A stretch of 64,000 nt of DNA from Duncaniella muricolitica. Its GTDB lineage: Bacteria > Bacteroidota > Bacteroidia > Bacteroidales > Muribaculaceae. Location: assembly GCA_025808375.1 (NCBI GenBank), contig CP061009.1, positions 3,410,001-3,474,000 on the forward strand, in the 5' to 3' direction. Positions 40,763 through 48,963 of this stretch are shown piece after piece (positions within the stretch are counted from its first letter, which is position 1; every line of letters begins with the position of its first letter). The translations under genes and the position numbers were made by a program. The notes below the pieces were generated by a model that made no database searches, was not told where the DNA came from, and was given only the letters and a program-made list of their open reading frames with translations.

Positions 40763-43180
40763 TTAGAATATCTTCACGAGCTTGGATGAATAGTTGACCA
40801 AAGCCGTCTTGAGAGCTGAGATGACATCATAGTTCGTATCCTCGGTGGCATTGTCGAATGTCCACTGGAAATCACCCTTGTTGAGACGTCCGGCTCCGTA
40901 GAATCCCATCACGGTTGCAGGCACTTCGGCAGCGGGCTGTGCAGTGTAGGTGTGCATGAGTGACGGATTGGTGTCAAAGTTGCTGTAAGATGTACTGCCA
41001 AACTTGGTCACATATGATGCCGGCACCTGCTCGTCGCGCGACGATGCTTCGTAGCAGTCAAAATCGTCGGCCGAGGCGGTGTGGGTGATGACAGTGTAGT
41101 TGCTCGAAGCACCCTTTTCGGCATACAGGTTGCCGAAACTCTTTATCATGCCGCCATCCTCGCCCGAGAATGTGCCATCACCCTTACCATCAGTACCCTG
41201 CTTGGATATCATCATAGGGTCTTTGGTGTGACGATAGAAATTGCTTTCCACAAATATGCTTGACCCCATGGTGGCTCCTACGCCATACTTGGCCACACCG
41301 TCATAATAGTTGTTCCATACATGTGTGGTGATGGTGCGCACGCGAGGATGACGTGAGTCGCTGTGGTCAAACCAGTTGTGATGATAATCGGCATAGTCCT
41401 CGGTCGACTCGCTCTTCATGCCGCAAAGCGATGTCTTGCCATTGTCCCAGAAATGGTTGTAGGCCACAGTTATATAGCGTGTATTGCCTTTGATGTCGAC
41501 TGTGCCGTCACCCTTGGCCTGGTCGGAGTCACCGCCTGTGCTGCCGTAGAAAAAGTCCATGTGATGCACCCAGCAGTGAGCGTTTTGGGTGTCAAACGAC
41601 AGGGCGTCGTCCATACAGCACATATTGGCGAAGTTGCGCATCTCGACTGACGAGCAGTTGCGTATCAGGAATCCGAATCCCCATGTAGTGGCGTCGTCAC
41701 CGATGCCCTCAATGGTGACATTGACAGGAGCATAAGCGTTTTTACCCTTTATCTGGAGACCTTCGGCCGAGCTTAAAATCTTGTCCAAGTCATCTTTCTT
41801 GATTGTGCCGACTATACGCACACATATGGGCTCCTTGGCTGTGCCTTTCTGCAAAGCATCCATAATGGCCTGCAGGCCTGTAAATTCCTTATAGGCCTTG
41901 TCATGAAACACCTTGCATGTCACGGTCTTGGCGGTCTCAGCTGTGACATAAATCACAGTGGCATTATCCTTTAGCTCGCCGTTCTCCTTGTACGCACCGA
42001 TACCAGAACCGTCATAGGGAGCTGTAACCGCGTTGCGCAGGAACGCAAATCCCGAGCGGTCGTGGGCCTTGACACTCATGTCTGTGGCTTCGGAGGCCGA
42101 AGCGGTGTCTTCGGTGCCGTCAATCACGGGCACGACCTTGAGGGCATAGACATTTGCGGGGAGTCCGACCATGTCGGCACGTCCATAGGTGCCATAGTCG
42201 CGCACGAGCTCGCGGTCGATGCGGGTATAGTCGGCATACTTGCCACCCTTGACATACACATTATATGATGTGGCACCCTCAAACGGGGTCCATTTCACAT
42301 ACGCGCTCTCAAGCCAGCCTTTGGCCTCGGTGATGTTGACACCGCGGTTGATTATCTCACCCTCCGAACCTGTAGGAATGCCCTTGGTGAAGGATATGGT
42401 GCTGACGTTTCTGAGATATTCGTCGGTCCAGTCGGCAGCCTTGGGGGTCACCGTCACTTTGCCGGTAGTCTTGTCGAGGTCTACGCTCTCAAGCTCGGCG
42501 GTATTGTAATATTTCACCGAATTGTCAGCGATAGTGAGCATCATCTGATTGGCCATCGGATTCATGGCCACCGCATGGTCGGGGTCAGAGGGTGTAGGGC
42601 CGACAGGACCTTCGCCCTCGCCTGTAACTTCTATCTTGTAAAAATACATGCCTCCGTTAGTGGAAAGAGTCACATCTCCATCGGCAGTGACTGTACCTTT
42701 ATGCGTTACATTAGTTTTACTTGTCGCAGCACTTTCCTCGCTGAAACCAGCGGAAGCCGTGACATTACTTGCAAGGACATAGCGGGCGACACTTGATGAA
42801 GAACATTTAGCCAACACTGTGATATTGTCACCGGCCTTGAGCGACGGGATGGTTATGGTGGCCTCTGAGGCATTTAGCGTAAAACAACCTGTCTTGGGGT
42901 CAATCCTTACCTGATCAGCCTTAGTTGCCGATACATGCAGCCCCTTTGTAAAGTCAAGCTCCTGTCCGTTGGCTATAAGGGTCTGATTGGAAAGAACGAG
43001 ACCATTGCCCCATCGTTCTTTACCGGAATCATATGTCCAATTAACTTTATCGGCATTGAGATTATTTTTGTCAGTCGTGCCCAGCGTAGTGAAATCCCAG
43101 GTCTGGGCATTTGCGCCAAATGTAATAATAGCTATGGCAGCGGTCAGAAGGCCGCGGAGCGAGAGTAAAGACTTCTTCAT
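40763..43180 (-). CDS. Secreted pectate lyase (PL1 family)
   Basis: 805 residues. A signal peptide (LLTAAIAIITFGANA) is followed by an N-terminal beta domain (WDFTTLGTTDKNNL), then a linker with GEGEGPVGPTPSDPD, a fibronectin-like stretch (YVKWTPFEGATSYNVYVKGG) and a right-handed parallel beta-helix. The PL1 signatures are present: CWVHHMDFFYG, DGTVDIKGNTRYITVAYNHF (Ca-binding region), DYHHNWFDHSDSRHPRVR (catalytic arginine) and THVWNNYYDGVAKYG. It cleaves polygalacturonan, so the cell can use plant pectin. It follows the 121-residue gene with a four-base overlap. No TonB/SusD pair is adjacent, so this is not a full polysaccharide utilisation locus. Confidence 0.92.
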   Translation of the reverse strand: MKKSLLSLRGLLTAAIAIITFGANAQTWDFTTLGTTDKNNLNADKVNWTYDSGKERWGNGLVLSNQTLIANGQELDFTKGLHVSATKADQVRIDPKTGCFTLNASEATITIPSLKAGDNITVLAKCSSSSVARYVLASNVTASAGFSEESAATSKTNVTHKGTVTADGDVTLSTNGGMYFYKIEVTGEGEGPVGPTPSDPDHAVAMNPMANQMMLTIADNSVKYYNTAELESVDLDKTTGKVTVTPKAADWTDEYLRNVSTISFTKGIPTGSEGEIINRGVNITEAKGWLESAYVKWTPFEGATSYNVYVKGGKYADYTRIDRELVRDYGTYGRADMVGLPANVYALKVVPVIDGTEDTASASEATDMSVKAHDRSGFAFLRNAVTAPYDGSGIGAYKENGELKDNATVIYVTAETAKTVTCKVFHDKAYKEFTGLQAIMDALQKGTAKEPICVRIVGTIKKDDLDKILSSAEGLQIKGKNAYAPVNVTIEGIGDDATTWGFGFLIRNCSSVEMRNFANMCCMDDALSFDTQNAHCWVHHMDFFYGSTGGDSDQAKGDGTVDIKGNTRYITVAYNHFWDNGKTSLCGMKSESTEDYADYHHNWFDHSDSRHPRVRTITTHVWNNYYDGVAKYGVGATMGSSIFVESNFYRHTKDPMMISKQGTDGKGDGTFSGEDGGMIKSFGNLYAEKGASSNYTVITHTASADDFDCYEASSRDEQVPASYVTKFGSTSYSNFDTNPSLMHTYTAQPAAEVPATVMGFYGAGRLNKGDFQWTFDNATEDTNYDVISALKTALVNYSSKLVKIF

Positions 43181-43542
43181 TTCACAAGCACTTTTTGACC
43201 GTTAACAATATATACCCCCGCTTTGAGCCCCTCGGGAGTGTCGGCCACACGCTGGCCCTTGAGATTGTAGACTCCGCTATTTTTCACAGAGTCGGCAATG
43301 ATTTGATCGATAGCGGTCTGCTCGTCATGCGTAAGATTCACAGCCACTTCCGACATGTCGGCCGACAGGGTGGTGTCGTCAGAGAAATTAAGTATCACAT
43401 TATCGCCGTCAAAAGTGATGCGCACAAGCTCCCTTGTCTCAGGGGTGCCGCCGATGGTGGTGACAATCTTCGAGTCGGCCCACATGGCCACTGCGCCGCC
43501 CAACAAGAGTGCGCACAATGACATTCTTAAAGTGTTATCCAT
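43177..43542 (-). CDS. Small secreted protein with a sorting-like C-terminus
   Basis: 121 residues from ATG 43542, where the signal peptide starts (LRMSLCALLLGGAVAMWADS); the open frame to 43623 is less likely. The mature part KIVTTIGGTPETRELVRITF and the end VYNLKGQRVADTPEGLKAGV-YIVNGQKVLVK are of the short 'type IX sorting' type common in this order. Its stop overlaps the pectate lyase start by ATGA, so the two are coupled. The body is only ~70 residues long, too short for an enzyme. It may be a free-standing anchoring tail or an accessory of the lyase; this is inference. Confidence 0.7.
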   Translation of the reverse strand: MDNTLRMSLCALLLGGAVAMWADSKIVTTIGGTPETRELVRITFDGDNVILNFSDDTTLSADMSEVAVNLTHDEQTAIDQIIADSVKNSGVYNLKGQRVADTPEGLKAGVYIVNGQKVLVK

Positions 43543-43655
43543 GGTTATTGAAAGTAAAATAAGTATCAGATTATAAGGGGAATGTACGGACAGTATTGGC
43601 CACACACCCGACTGTCCATACATATTGTTTTAGCTCCGTCCGCGCGGAGCCTGTA

Positions 43656-44081
43656 TTACTTTTTCTCCTTGAGCAGATCGCGTATCTCGGTGAGCAGCAC
43701 CTCTTCCTTGGAGGGAGCGGGAGCAGGGGCCGGAGCCTCCTCCTTCTTGCGTTTGAGCTGATTGATGGCCTTGATGGCTACAAATATGCAGAAAGCCACG
43801 ATAATGAAGTCGACGAGAGTCTGCACCCACGAGCCCCAGTTCATTGTGACCTCGGGCGTGAGCACCTCCTGTGTCTGACTGTCGACAACGGCCTTTTGTA
43901 TCACCCACTTGTAGTCGGTGAAATTCATACCGCCGGTGACTACGCCTACGAGCGGCATTATGATGTCGTCGACAAGTGATGAAATTATCTTGCCGAAAGC
44001 GGCACCTATCACAACGCCGACAGCCATGTCTATGACATTGCCGCGCATTGCAAACTCCTTAAATTCCTTGAAAAATGACAT
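43656..44081 (-). CDS. mscL: Large-conductance mechanosensitive channel MscL
   Basis: 141 residues. FFKEFKEFAMRGNVIDMAVG, VVIGAAFGKIISSLVDDIIM is the gating first membrane helix, NFTDYKWVI the periplasmic loop, and LVDFIIVAFCIFVAIKAINQ the second helix. The C-terminal bundle has KEEAPAPAPAPSKEEVLLTE. It releases solutes on hypo-osmotic shock. It is a single gene with a -7 box 47 bases upstream. Confidence 0.97.
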   Translation of the reverse strand: MSFFKEFKEFAMRGNVIDMAVGVVIGAAFGKIISSLVDDIIMPLVGVVTGGMNFTDYKWVIQKAVVDSQTQEVLTPEVTMNWGSWVQTLVDFIIVAFCIFVAIKAINQLKRKKEEAPAPAPAPSKEEVLLTEIRDLLKEKK

Positions 44082-44127
44082 TTTAATACTGATTAAGAGA
44101 GGGTGTTGAAAAAAACGAATTTGGGAA

Positions 44128-44135
44128 CAAATTTA
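44128..44135 (-). promoter_or_regulatory. -7 box (TAAATTTG) for mscL
   Basis: TAAATTTG on the minus strand, 47 bases before the mscL start. Confidence 0.6.
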
Positions 44136-44295
44136 GATAATAACAGGCGATTTTTACAATAAGTTTTCTAAAAAAATGTTATACCGACATCAAATTCACG
44201 ACAAATGGTGTGAACACATCCCCGCCAATATATAATAATGTATAACGATGCTACTTTTTTCGGTGCAAATTGTTAGATGATTAAAAAATATTTAG

Positions 44296-44303
44296 TAATT
44301 TTG
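44296..44303 (+). promoter_or_regulatory. -7 box (TAATTTTG) for gap
   Basis: TAATTTTG with a TTG at 44270-44272 upstream, 76 bases before the gap start. The intergenic stretch 44136-44295 between the divergent promoters is AT-rich, and I see no other element in it. Confidence 0.65.
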
Positions 44304-44378
44304 TCGCGCTTATTAGATAGGCGTTTCCAAAGGAATCAAATCAATTCTAAAAAATAAAACCCAATTTATTTTTAAATT

Positions 44379-45386
44379 ATGACAAAAATAGGTATCAATG
44401 GCTTTGGCCGCATCGGCCGGTTCGTATTCCGTGCATCCACCAAGCGTGATGACATCGAGGTAGTTGCTATCAACGACCTCCTCCCCGTTGACTATATGGC
44501 TTACATGCTCAAGTATGACACTATGCATGGCCAGTTTGACGGCACAGTTGACTACGATCTGGAGAAGAGCCTCCTCATCGTAAACGGCAAGTCAATCCGC
44601 GTTACAGCATGCAAGAATCCCGCCGAGATCGGCTGGGGTGCAGTAGGTGCCGAGTACGTAGTTGAATCAACCGGTCTCTTCCTCACCAAAGAGAAGGCTC
44701 AGGCTCACATCGAGGCTGGTGCCAAGTATGTGGTTATGTCAGCTCCCTCTAAGGACGATACCCCCATGTTTGTCTGCGGTGTTAACGACGACACCTACGC
44801 AGGTCAGCAGTTCGTATCAAACGCTTCTTGCACCACCAACTGTCTCGCCCCCATCGCCAAGGTGCTCAACGACAAGTTTGGCATCACCGACGGCCTCATG
44901 ACCACCGTACACTCTACCACCGCTACACAGAAGACTGTTGACGGTCCCTCTATGAAGGACTGGCGTGGTGGCCGTGCCGCTTCAGGCAACATCATCCCCT
45001 CTTCTACCGGTGCTGCCAAGGCTGTAGGCAAGGTTATCCCCGAACTCAACGGCAAGCTCACAGGTATGTCAATGCGCGTCCCCACTCTCGACGTGTCTGT
45101 AGTTGACCTCACCTGCAACCTCGCCAAGCCCGCTACTTACGAGGAAATCTGCGCCGCTATGAAGGAGGCTTCCGAGGGTTCACTCAAGGGTATCCTCGGC
45201 TACACTGAGGACGCTGTCGTATCAAGCGACTTCCTCGGCGACACCCGCACTTCTATCTTCGACGCAAAGGCTGGTATCCAGCTCACCCCGACCTTCGTTA
45301 AGGTTGTTAGCTGGTATGACAACGAGATCGGCTACTCTAACAAGGTGCTCGACCTCATCGCCCGCATGAAGAAGGTAAACGGCTAA
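44379..45386 (+). CDS. gap: Glyceraldehyde-3-phosphate dehydrogenase, type I
   Basis: 335 residues. NAD-binding KIGINGFGRIGRFVFRAS, the catalytic cysteine in NASCTTNCLAPIAKVL, the histidine in VHSTTATQKTVDGPS, and the substrate loop RGGRAASGNIIPSSTGAAKA, then NEIGYSNKVLDLI. Central glycolysis enzyme. Codon choice is strongly biased (GGT, AAG, ATC), suggesting high expression. It ends with a strong terminator at 45414-45446. Confidence 0.98.
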   Translation: MTKIGINGFGRIGRFVFRASTKRDDIEVVAINDLLPVDYMAYMLKYDTMHGQFDGTVDYDLEKSLLIVNGKSIRVTACKNPAEIGWGAVGAEYVVESTGLFLTKEKAQAHIEAGAKYVVMSAPSKDDTPMFVCGVNDDTYAGQQFVSNASCTTNCLAPIAKVLNDKFGITDGLMTTVHSTTATQKTVDGPSMKDWRGGRAASGNIIPSSTGAAKAVGKVIPELNGKLTGMSMRVPTLDVSVVDLTCNLAKPATYEEICAAMKEASEGSLKGILGYTEDAVVSSDFLGDTRTSIFDAKAGIQLTPTFVKVVSWYDNEIGYSNKVLDLIARMKKVNG

Positions 45387-45413
45387 TAAGCCACCTCTGA
45401 CAAGAGCATATGT

Positions 45414-45446
45414 CCCCCTCGCCCCTCCGGCGAGGGGGATTTTTTT
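45414..45446 (+). terminator. Intrinsic terminator of gap
   Basis: CCCCCTCGCC (45414-45423) pairs with GGCGAGGGGG (45429-45438), followed by AT and six T. Confidence 0.92.
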
Positions 45447-45575
45447 ATGCCCATGCGGGACGGGAATGGCATGCGTGGGGTGTCTGCGGACGCCCGTGCG
45501 GGACGGGGATAGCATGCGTGGGGTGTCTGCGGACGCCCGTTGGGGACGGGATTGGCATGCGTGGGATGCCTGTGC
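45447..45575. repeat. Three tandem copies of a GC-rich 43-bp unit
   Basis: Units at 45447-45489, 45490-45532 and 45533-45575 share the pattern ACGCCCGTGCGGGACGGG..GGCATGCGTGGGGTGTCTGCGG with few changes. They start right after the T-run of the gap terminator. No start codon and promoter fit translation, and the long open frames across it are a by-product of the repeat. Confidence 0.85.
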
Positions 45576-45709
45576 CCTGGAGGGTACCTGTGCAGTGGCG
45601 GATGCCTGCGAATTGTTAACAAAACTCACTCGCAACCCTATATATGTTAAATAATATTTATTACACGATGTTTTTTAGCATAAAAATTTGCAGAAAGCGA
45701 AAAACTCCC

Positions 45710-45717
45710 TACCTTTG
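45710..45717 (+). promoter_or_regulatory. Full Bacteroidetes promoter (TTTG-N19-TACCTTTG)
   Basis: TTTG at 45687-45690 and TACCTTTG at 45710-45717 with a 19-base spacer, one of the best promoters in the window. The predicted start is near 45724. No gene begins after it, only three hairpins and a terminator. Confidence 0.7.
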
Positions 45718-45723
45718 TATCAG

Positions 45724-45894
45724 TTTTTCATGGTATTAGATTTAAGGTAAGAAGATTATTCGTCGGGATGACGGATAATTTTTTTATACTTAGTCCTGAG
45801 ATGCCCCTGATTCCATATATTTTCAACGACAGGCATCTCTGTTTTTTACTACCACGTTCCAAGAGGTTGCTGAGACTACTTGGAACGTTTTTTT
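45724..45894 (+). ncRNA. Candidate small RNA between gap and uvrA
   Basis: After the promoter at 45687-45717 come three stable hairpins: ATTATTCGTC/GACGGATAAT (45755-45779, loop GGGAT), GAGATGCCCCTG/CAGGCATCTC (45798-45839, two-base bulge) followed by TTTTTT, and ACGTTCCAAG/CTTGGAACGT (45854-45888) followed by TTTTTT. The last is a classic intrinsic terminator. There is no convincing open frame in the ~170 bases. uvrA has its own promoter box downstream (45916-45923), so this is not simply its leader. I could not match it to 6S, tmRNA, SRP or RNase P RNA by eye. Confidence 0.6.
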
Positions 45895-45915
45895 CGCCCT
45901 CAGCAAAAAAAATCG

Positions 45916-45923
45916 TAACTTTG
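45916..45923 (+). promoter_or_regulatory. -7 box (TAACTTTG) for uvrA
   Basis: TAACTTTG, 25 bases before the uvrA ATG at 45948. It argues against the longer in-frame start at 45768. Confidence 0.65.
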
Positions 45924-45947
45924 TATATTACACAACATCTCCCGACA

Positions 45948-48815
45948 ATGAACGATAGCCTACAATATATCTCCGTGCGCGGAGCCAAGGTAAACAATCT
46001 CAAAGACATCGACGTAGACATACCCCGCGGCAGCCTCGTGGTCATCACCGGCGTGTCGGGTTCGGGCAAATCGTCGCTCGCGTTTGACACCCTCTATGCC
46101 GAGGGACAGCGACGCTACGTCGAGAGCCTCAGCAGCTACGCACGCCAGTTTATGGGCAAGATGCCCAAACCCGAATGCAACACCATACTCGGACTCCCGC
46201 CGGCCATAGCGATAGAGCAGAAGGTCAACACGCGCAATCCGCGAAGCACCGTCGGCACCTCGACCGAAATCTATGATTACCTGCGCCTGCTCTTCGGGCG
46301 CGTGGGCCACACTTACTCGCCCGTCAGCGGCATGGAGGTGAGGAAACACACCGTCGACGACGTGGTGGAGTTTGCCACCGGCTACCCCGACGGCACACGT
46401 CTGGCAGTGCTCGCTCCGGTCATGCTGCCCGAGGGGCGCAGACTCGTGTCGCAGCTCGATGTGTTTCTCAAGGCCGGCTATGCCCGTGTGATGTGTGGCG
46501 AAGAGTTTCTGGAGCTGGAAGAAATTATCTCACAGATGCGCGACGACAAATACACCGGAAGCATGGAGCCGTCAGACTACATGCTCGTGGTCGACCGTCT
46601 GGCCGTCTCGCACGAAGGCGATGAGCTGAGCCGCCTGGCCGACTCGGCCGAGACAGCCTTCTTCGAGGGGCACGACTCGCTCACCCTGATGGTGTGGGAG
46701 CCGGATGGCGGACGCGTGACGCGCGAGTTCTCCAAGAAATTCGAGGCTGACGGCATACGCTTCGAGGAGCCCTCCGACATGATGTTCAACTTCAACAACC
46801 CCGTCGGAGCATGCCCCATGTGCGGTGGTTTCGGGCGGGTGCTCGGCATCGACGAGCGTCTGGTCGTACCCAACACCTCGCTCTCGGTCTATGACGAGGC
46901 CGTGGCATGCTGGCGCGGAGAGAAGATGGGCGAATGGCGCAGCGTGTTTATCCACGACGCCATCCAGTTTGGTTTTCCCGTCCACACCCCCTATGCCGAC
47001 CTCACGCCCGAGCAGAAATCGCTCCTGTGGCACGGTCCTACCCCCGAGCAGATGCGCACGGCCAAGCTGACCTATCCCGAGTTTCCGAGCATCGACGAGT
47101 TTTTCAAGATGGTCGACTCCAACCAATACAAGATACAATATCGCGTCATGCGCGCCCGCTATCAGGGCAAGACAGTGTGTCACGCATGTCACGGCTCGCG
47201 TCTGCGTCCCGAAGCCGACTATGTAAAGGTTGGCGGACACACCATTGGCCAGCTCGTGAGCATGCCTGTGAGCGACCTTCAGGAATTTTTCCGCACACTC
47301 ACGCTCGACGACCACGACGCCGGCATAGCGCGCCGCGTGCTCGCCGAGATCAACAACCGCCTGGGCTATCTCGTGGAGGTGGGCCTCGGCTACCTCACCC
47401 TCGACCGCCTCAGCAACTCGCTCTCGGGCGGCGAGAGCCAGCGCATCAATCTGGCCACCTCGCTCGGCAGCAGTCTCGTGGGCTCGCTCTACATACTCGA
47501 CGAGCCCTCCATCGGACTCCATTCGCGCGACACGGGCCGGCTCATCACAGTGCTCAAAAAACTCCGCGACCTGGGCAACACCGTAGTGGTGGTGGAGCAC
47601 GACGAGGAGATAATGCGCGAGGCCGACTATCTCATCGACGTAGGCCCCGATGCGGGACGCCTCGGAGGCGAGATAATCTTCCAGGGTGACCCCTCGAGCA
47701 TCGACGACCTCACCTCGGCCCCCGGAGCCAAGACCAGCTACACAGCCCGCTATCTGAGCGGCGCGCTCACCATCCCCGTGCCCCGCGAGCGTCGCCGCTG
47801 GCGCGACTCGATAGTCATCAAGGGTGCGCGCGAGCACAATCTCAAGGATGTCGACGTCACTTTCCCGCTCGGCGTCATGACCGTGGTCACCGGCGTGTCG
47901 GGCTCGGGCAAATCGACCCTCGTGCGCGACATTCTCTATCGCGCGCTCAATCGCAAACTCGGCAATCCCGGTGACGCTCCGGCCTTTCACCGCTCGCTCT
48001 CGGGCGACATCTCGCGCATAAGTGCCGTGGAGTTTGTCGACCAGAACCCTATCGGCAAGTCGACACGCTCCAATCCCGCCACCTATCTCAAAGCCTTTGA
48101 GGAGATACGCAAGCTCTATGCCTCCACTCAGGGAGCCAAGCAGATGGGCTTCACGGCCTCGGACTTCTCGTTCAACTCCGACGGCGGACGCTGCGAGGCC
48201 TGCAAGGGCGACGGCTACATCACCATCGAGATGCAGTTTATGGCCGACATCACCATCCCCTGCGAGGAGTGTCACGGCAAGCGTTATCAGAAGGAGATTC
48301 TCGAGATAGAGTATCGCGGCAAAAACATCTATGACATCCTCGAGATGACCATCAACCAGGCCATAGAGTTTTTCTCGGAAGAAGCCGGCACGCAGGAAAA
48401 ACGCATTGTCAAACGTCTCAAACCGCTCCAGGACGTAGGTCTCGGCTACATAAAGGTAGGACAGAACTCTTCATCGCTCTCGGGCGGCGAGAACCAGCGC
48501 GTCAAGCTCGCGTCATTCTTTGCCGACGAGTCGCGCCAGCCCACCATGTACATTTTTGACGAGCCGACCACAGGTCTGCACTTCAACGACATCGCCACGC
48601 TCATGAAATCGTTTGACCGTCTCATTGCCATGGGTCACACGGTGCTGATTATCGAGCACAACATGGATGTCATCAAGTGTGCCGACTATGTCATCGACAT
48701 GGGCCCCGAGGGGGGCGACCGCGGCGGCAACCTCGTCATTGCCGGCACGCCCGAACAGGTGGCTGCATGCCCTGAATCACACACCGGCCGCTACCTCAAA
48801 GAGAAACTCCAATAG
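45948..48815 (+). CDS. uvrA: UvrABC excinuclease subunit A
   Basis: 955 residues. Two ABC ATPase modules: Walker A VVITGVSGSGKSSLAFDTLY and VVTGVSGSGKSTLVRDILYR; signature LSGGESQRINLA and LSGGENQRVKLAS; Walker B SLYILDEPSIGLH and MYIFDEPTTGLHF. Zinc-binding cysteines lie in ACPMCGGFGRV, CHACHGSRL, and CEACKGDGYI with PCEECHGKRY. It recognises bulky DNA damage and loads UvrB. I chose ATG 45948 because the promoter box lies just before it and the protein then starts as family members do (NDSLQYISVRGAKVNNLKDI). It ends at palindrome copy 2. Confidence 0.98.
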   Translation: MNDSLQYISVRGAKVNNLKDIDVDIPRGSLVVITGVSGSGKSSLAFDTLYAEGQRRYVESLSSYARQFMGKMPKPECNTILGLPPAIAIEQKVNTRNPRSTVGTSTEIYDYLRLLFGRVGHTYSPVSGMEVRKHTVDDVVEFATGYPDGTRLAVLAPVMLPEGRRLVSQLDVFLKAGYARVMCGEEFLELEEIISQMRDDKYTGSMEPSDYMLVVDRLAVSHEGDELSRLADSAETAFFEGHDSLTLMVWEPDGGRVTREFSKKFEADGIRFEEPSDMMFNFNNPVGACPMCGGFGRVLGIDERLVVPNTSLSVYDEAVACWRGEKMGEWRSVFIHDAIQFGFPVHTPYADLTPEQKSLLWHGPTPEQMRTAKLTYPEFPSIDEFFKMVDSNQYKIQYRVMRARYQGKTVCHACHGSRLRPEADYVKVGGHTIGQLVSMPVSDLQEFFRTLTLDDHDAGIARRVLAEINNRLGYLVEVGLGYLTLDRLSNSLSGGESQRINLATSLGSSLVGSLYILDEPSIGLHSRDTGRLITVLKKLRDLGNTVVVVEHDEEIMREADYLIDVGPDAGRLGGEIIFQGDPSSIDDLTSAPGAKTSYTARYLSGALTIPVPRERRRWRDSIVIKGAREHNLKDVDVTFPLGVMTVVTGVSGSGKSTLVRDILYRALNRKLGNPGDAPAFHRSLSGDISRISAVEFVDQNPIGKSTRSNPATYLKAFEEIRKLYASTQGAKQMGFTASDFSFNSDGGRCEACKGDGYITIEMQFMADITIPCEECHGKRYQKEILEIEYRGKNIYDILEMTINQAIEFFSEEAGTQEKRIVKRLKPLQDVGLGYIKVGQNSSSLSGGENQRVKLASFFADESRQPTMYIFDEPTTGLHFNDIATLMKSFDRLIAMGHTVLIIEHNMDVIKCADYVIDMGPEGGDRGGNLVIAGTPEQVAACPESHTGRYLKEKLQ

Positions 48816-48820
48816 CACGG

Positions 48821-48942
48821 GGAGATACAAAAGGACATAAGTCTCAAAAGAAACAAAAGTTTTTTATTTCCTGCGCACCGTTTTGTGCCTTGAATATAAA
48901 AAACTTTTGTTTCTTTTGAGACTTATGTCCTTTTGTATCTCC
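48821..48942. repeat. Perfect 47-bp inverted repeat, palindrome copy 2
   Basis: Left arm 48821-48867 (GGAGATACAAAAGGACATAA...) is exactly complementary to right arm 48896-48942, with a 28-base loop of different sequence from copy 1. It starts five bases after the uvrA stop and lies between convergent genes. Confidence 0.9.
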
Positions 48943-48963
48943 TATTGAGACGAAGCTCTTGGA

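Noticed and set aside
44136..44295. Regulatory RNA between mscL and gap
   Set aside because: AT-rich sequence without a stable hairpin or terminator; only the two divergent promoters are supported.
45447..45575. Possible CRISPR array
   Set aside because: The units are directly adjacent with no spacers between them, only three copies exist, and no cas genes are nearby.
45768..45947. N-terminal extension of UvrA
   Set aside because: The region contains the terminators of the candidate small RNA and the uvrA promoter box, and UvrA homology starts just after 45948.
46572..48275. 567-residue open frame on the minus strand
   Set aside because: It is antisense to uvrA, whose motifs are unambiguous; long antisense frames are common in this codon usage.
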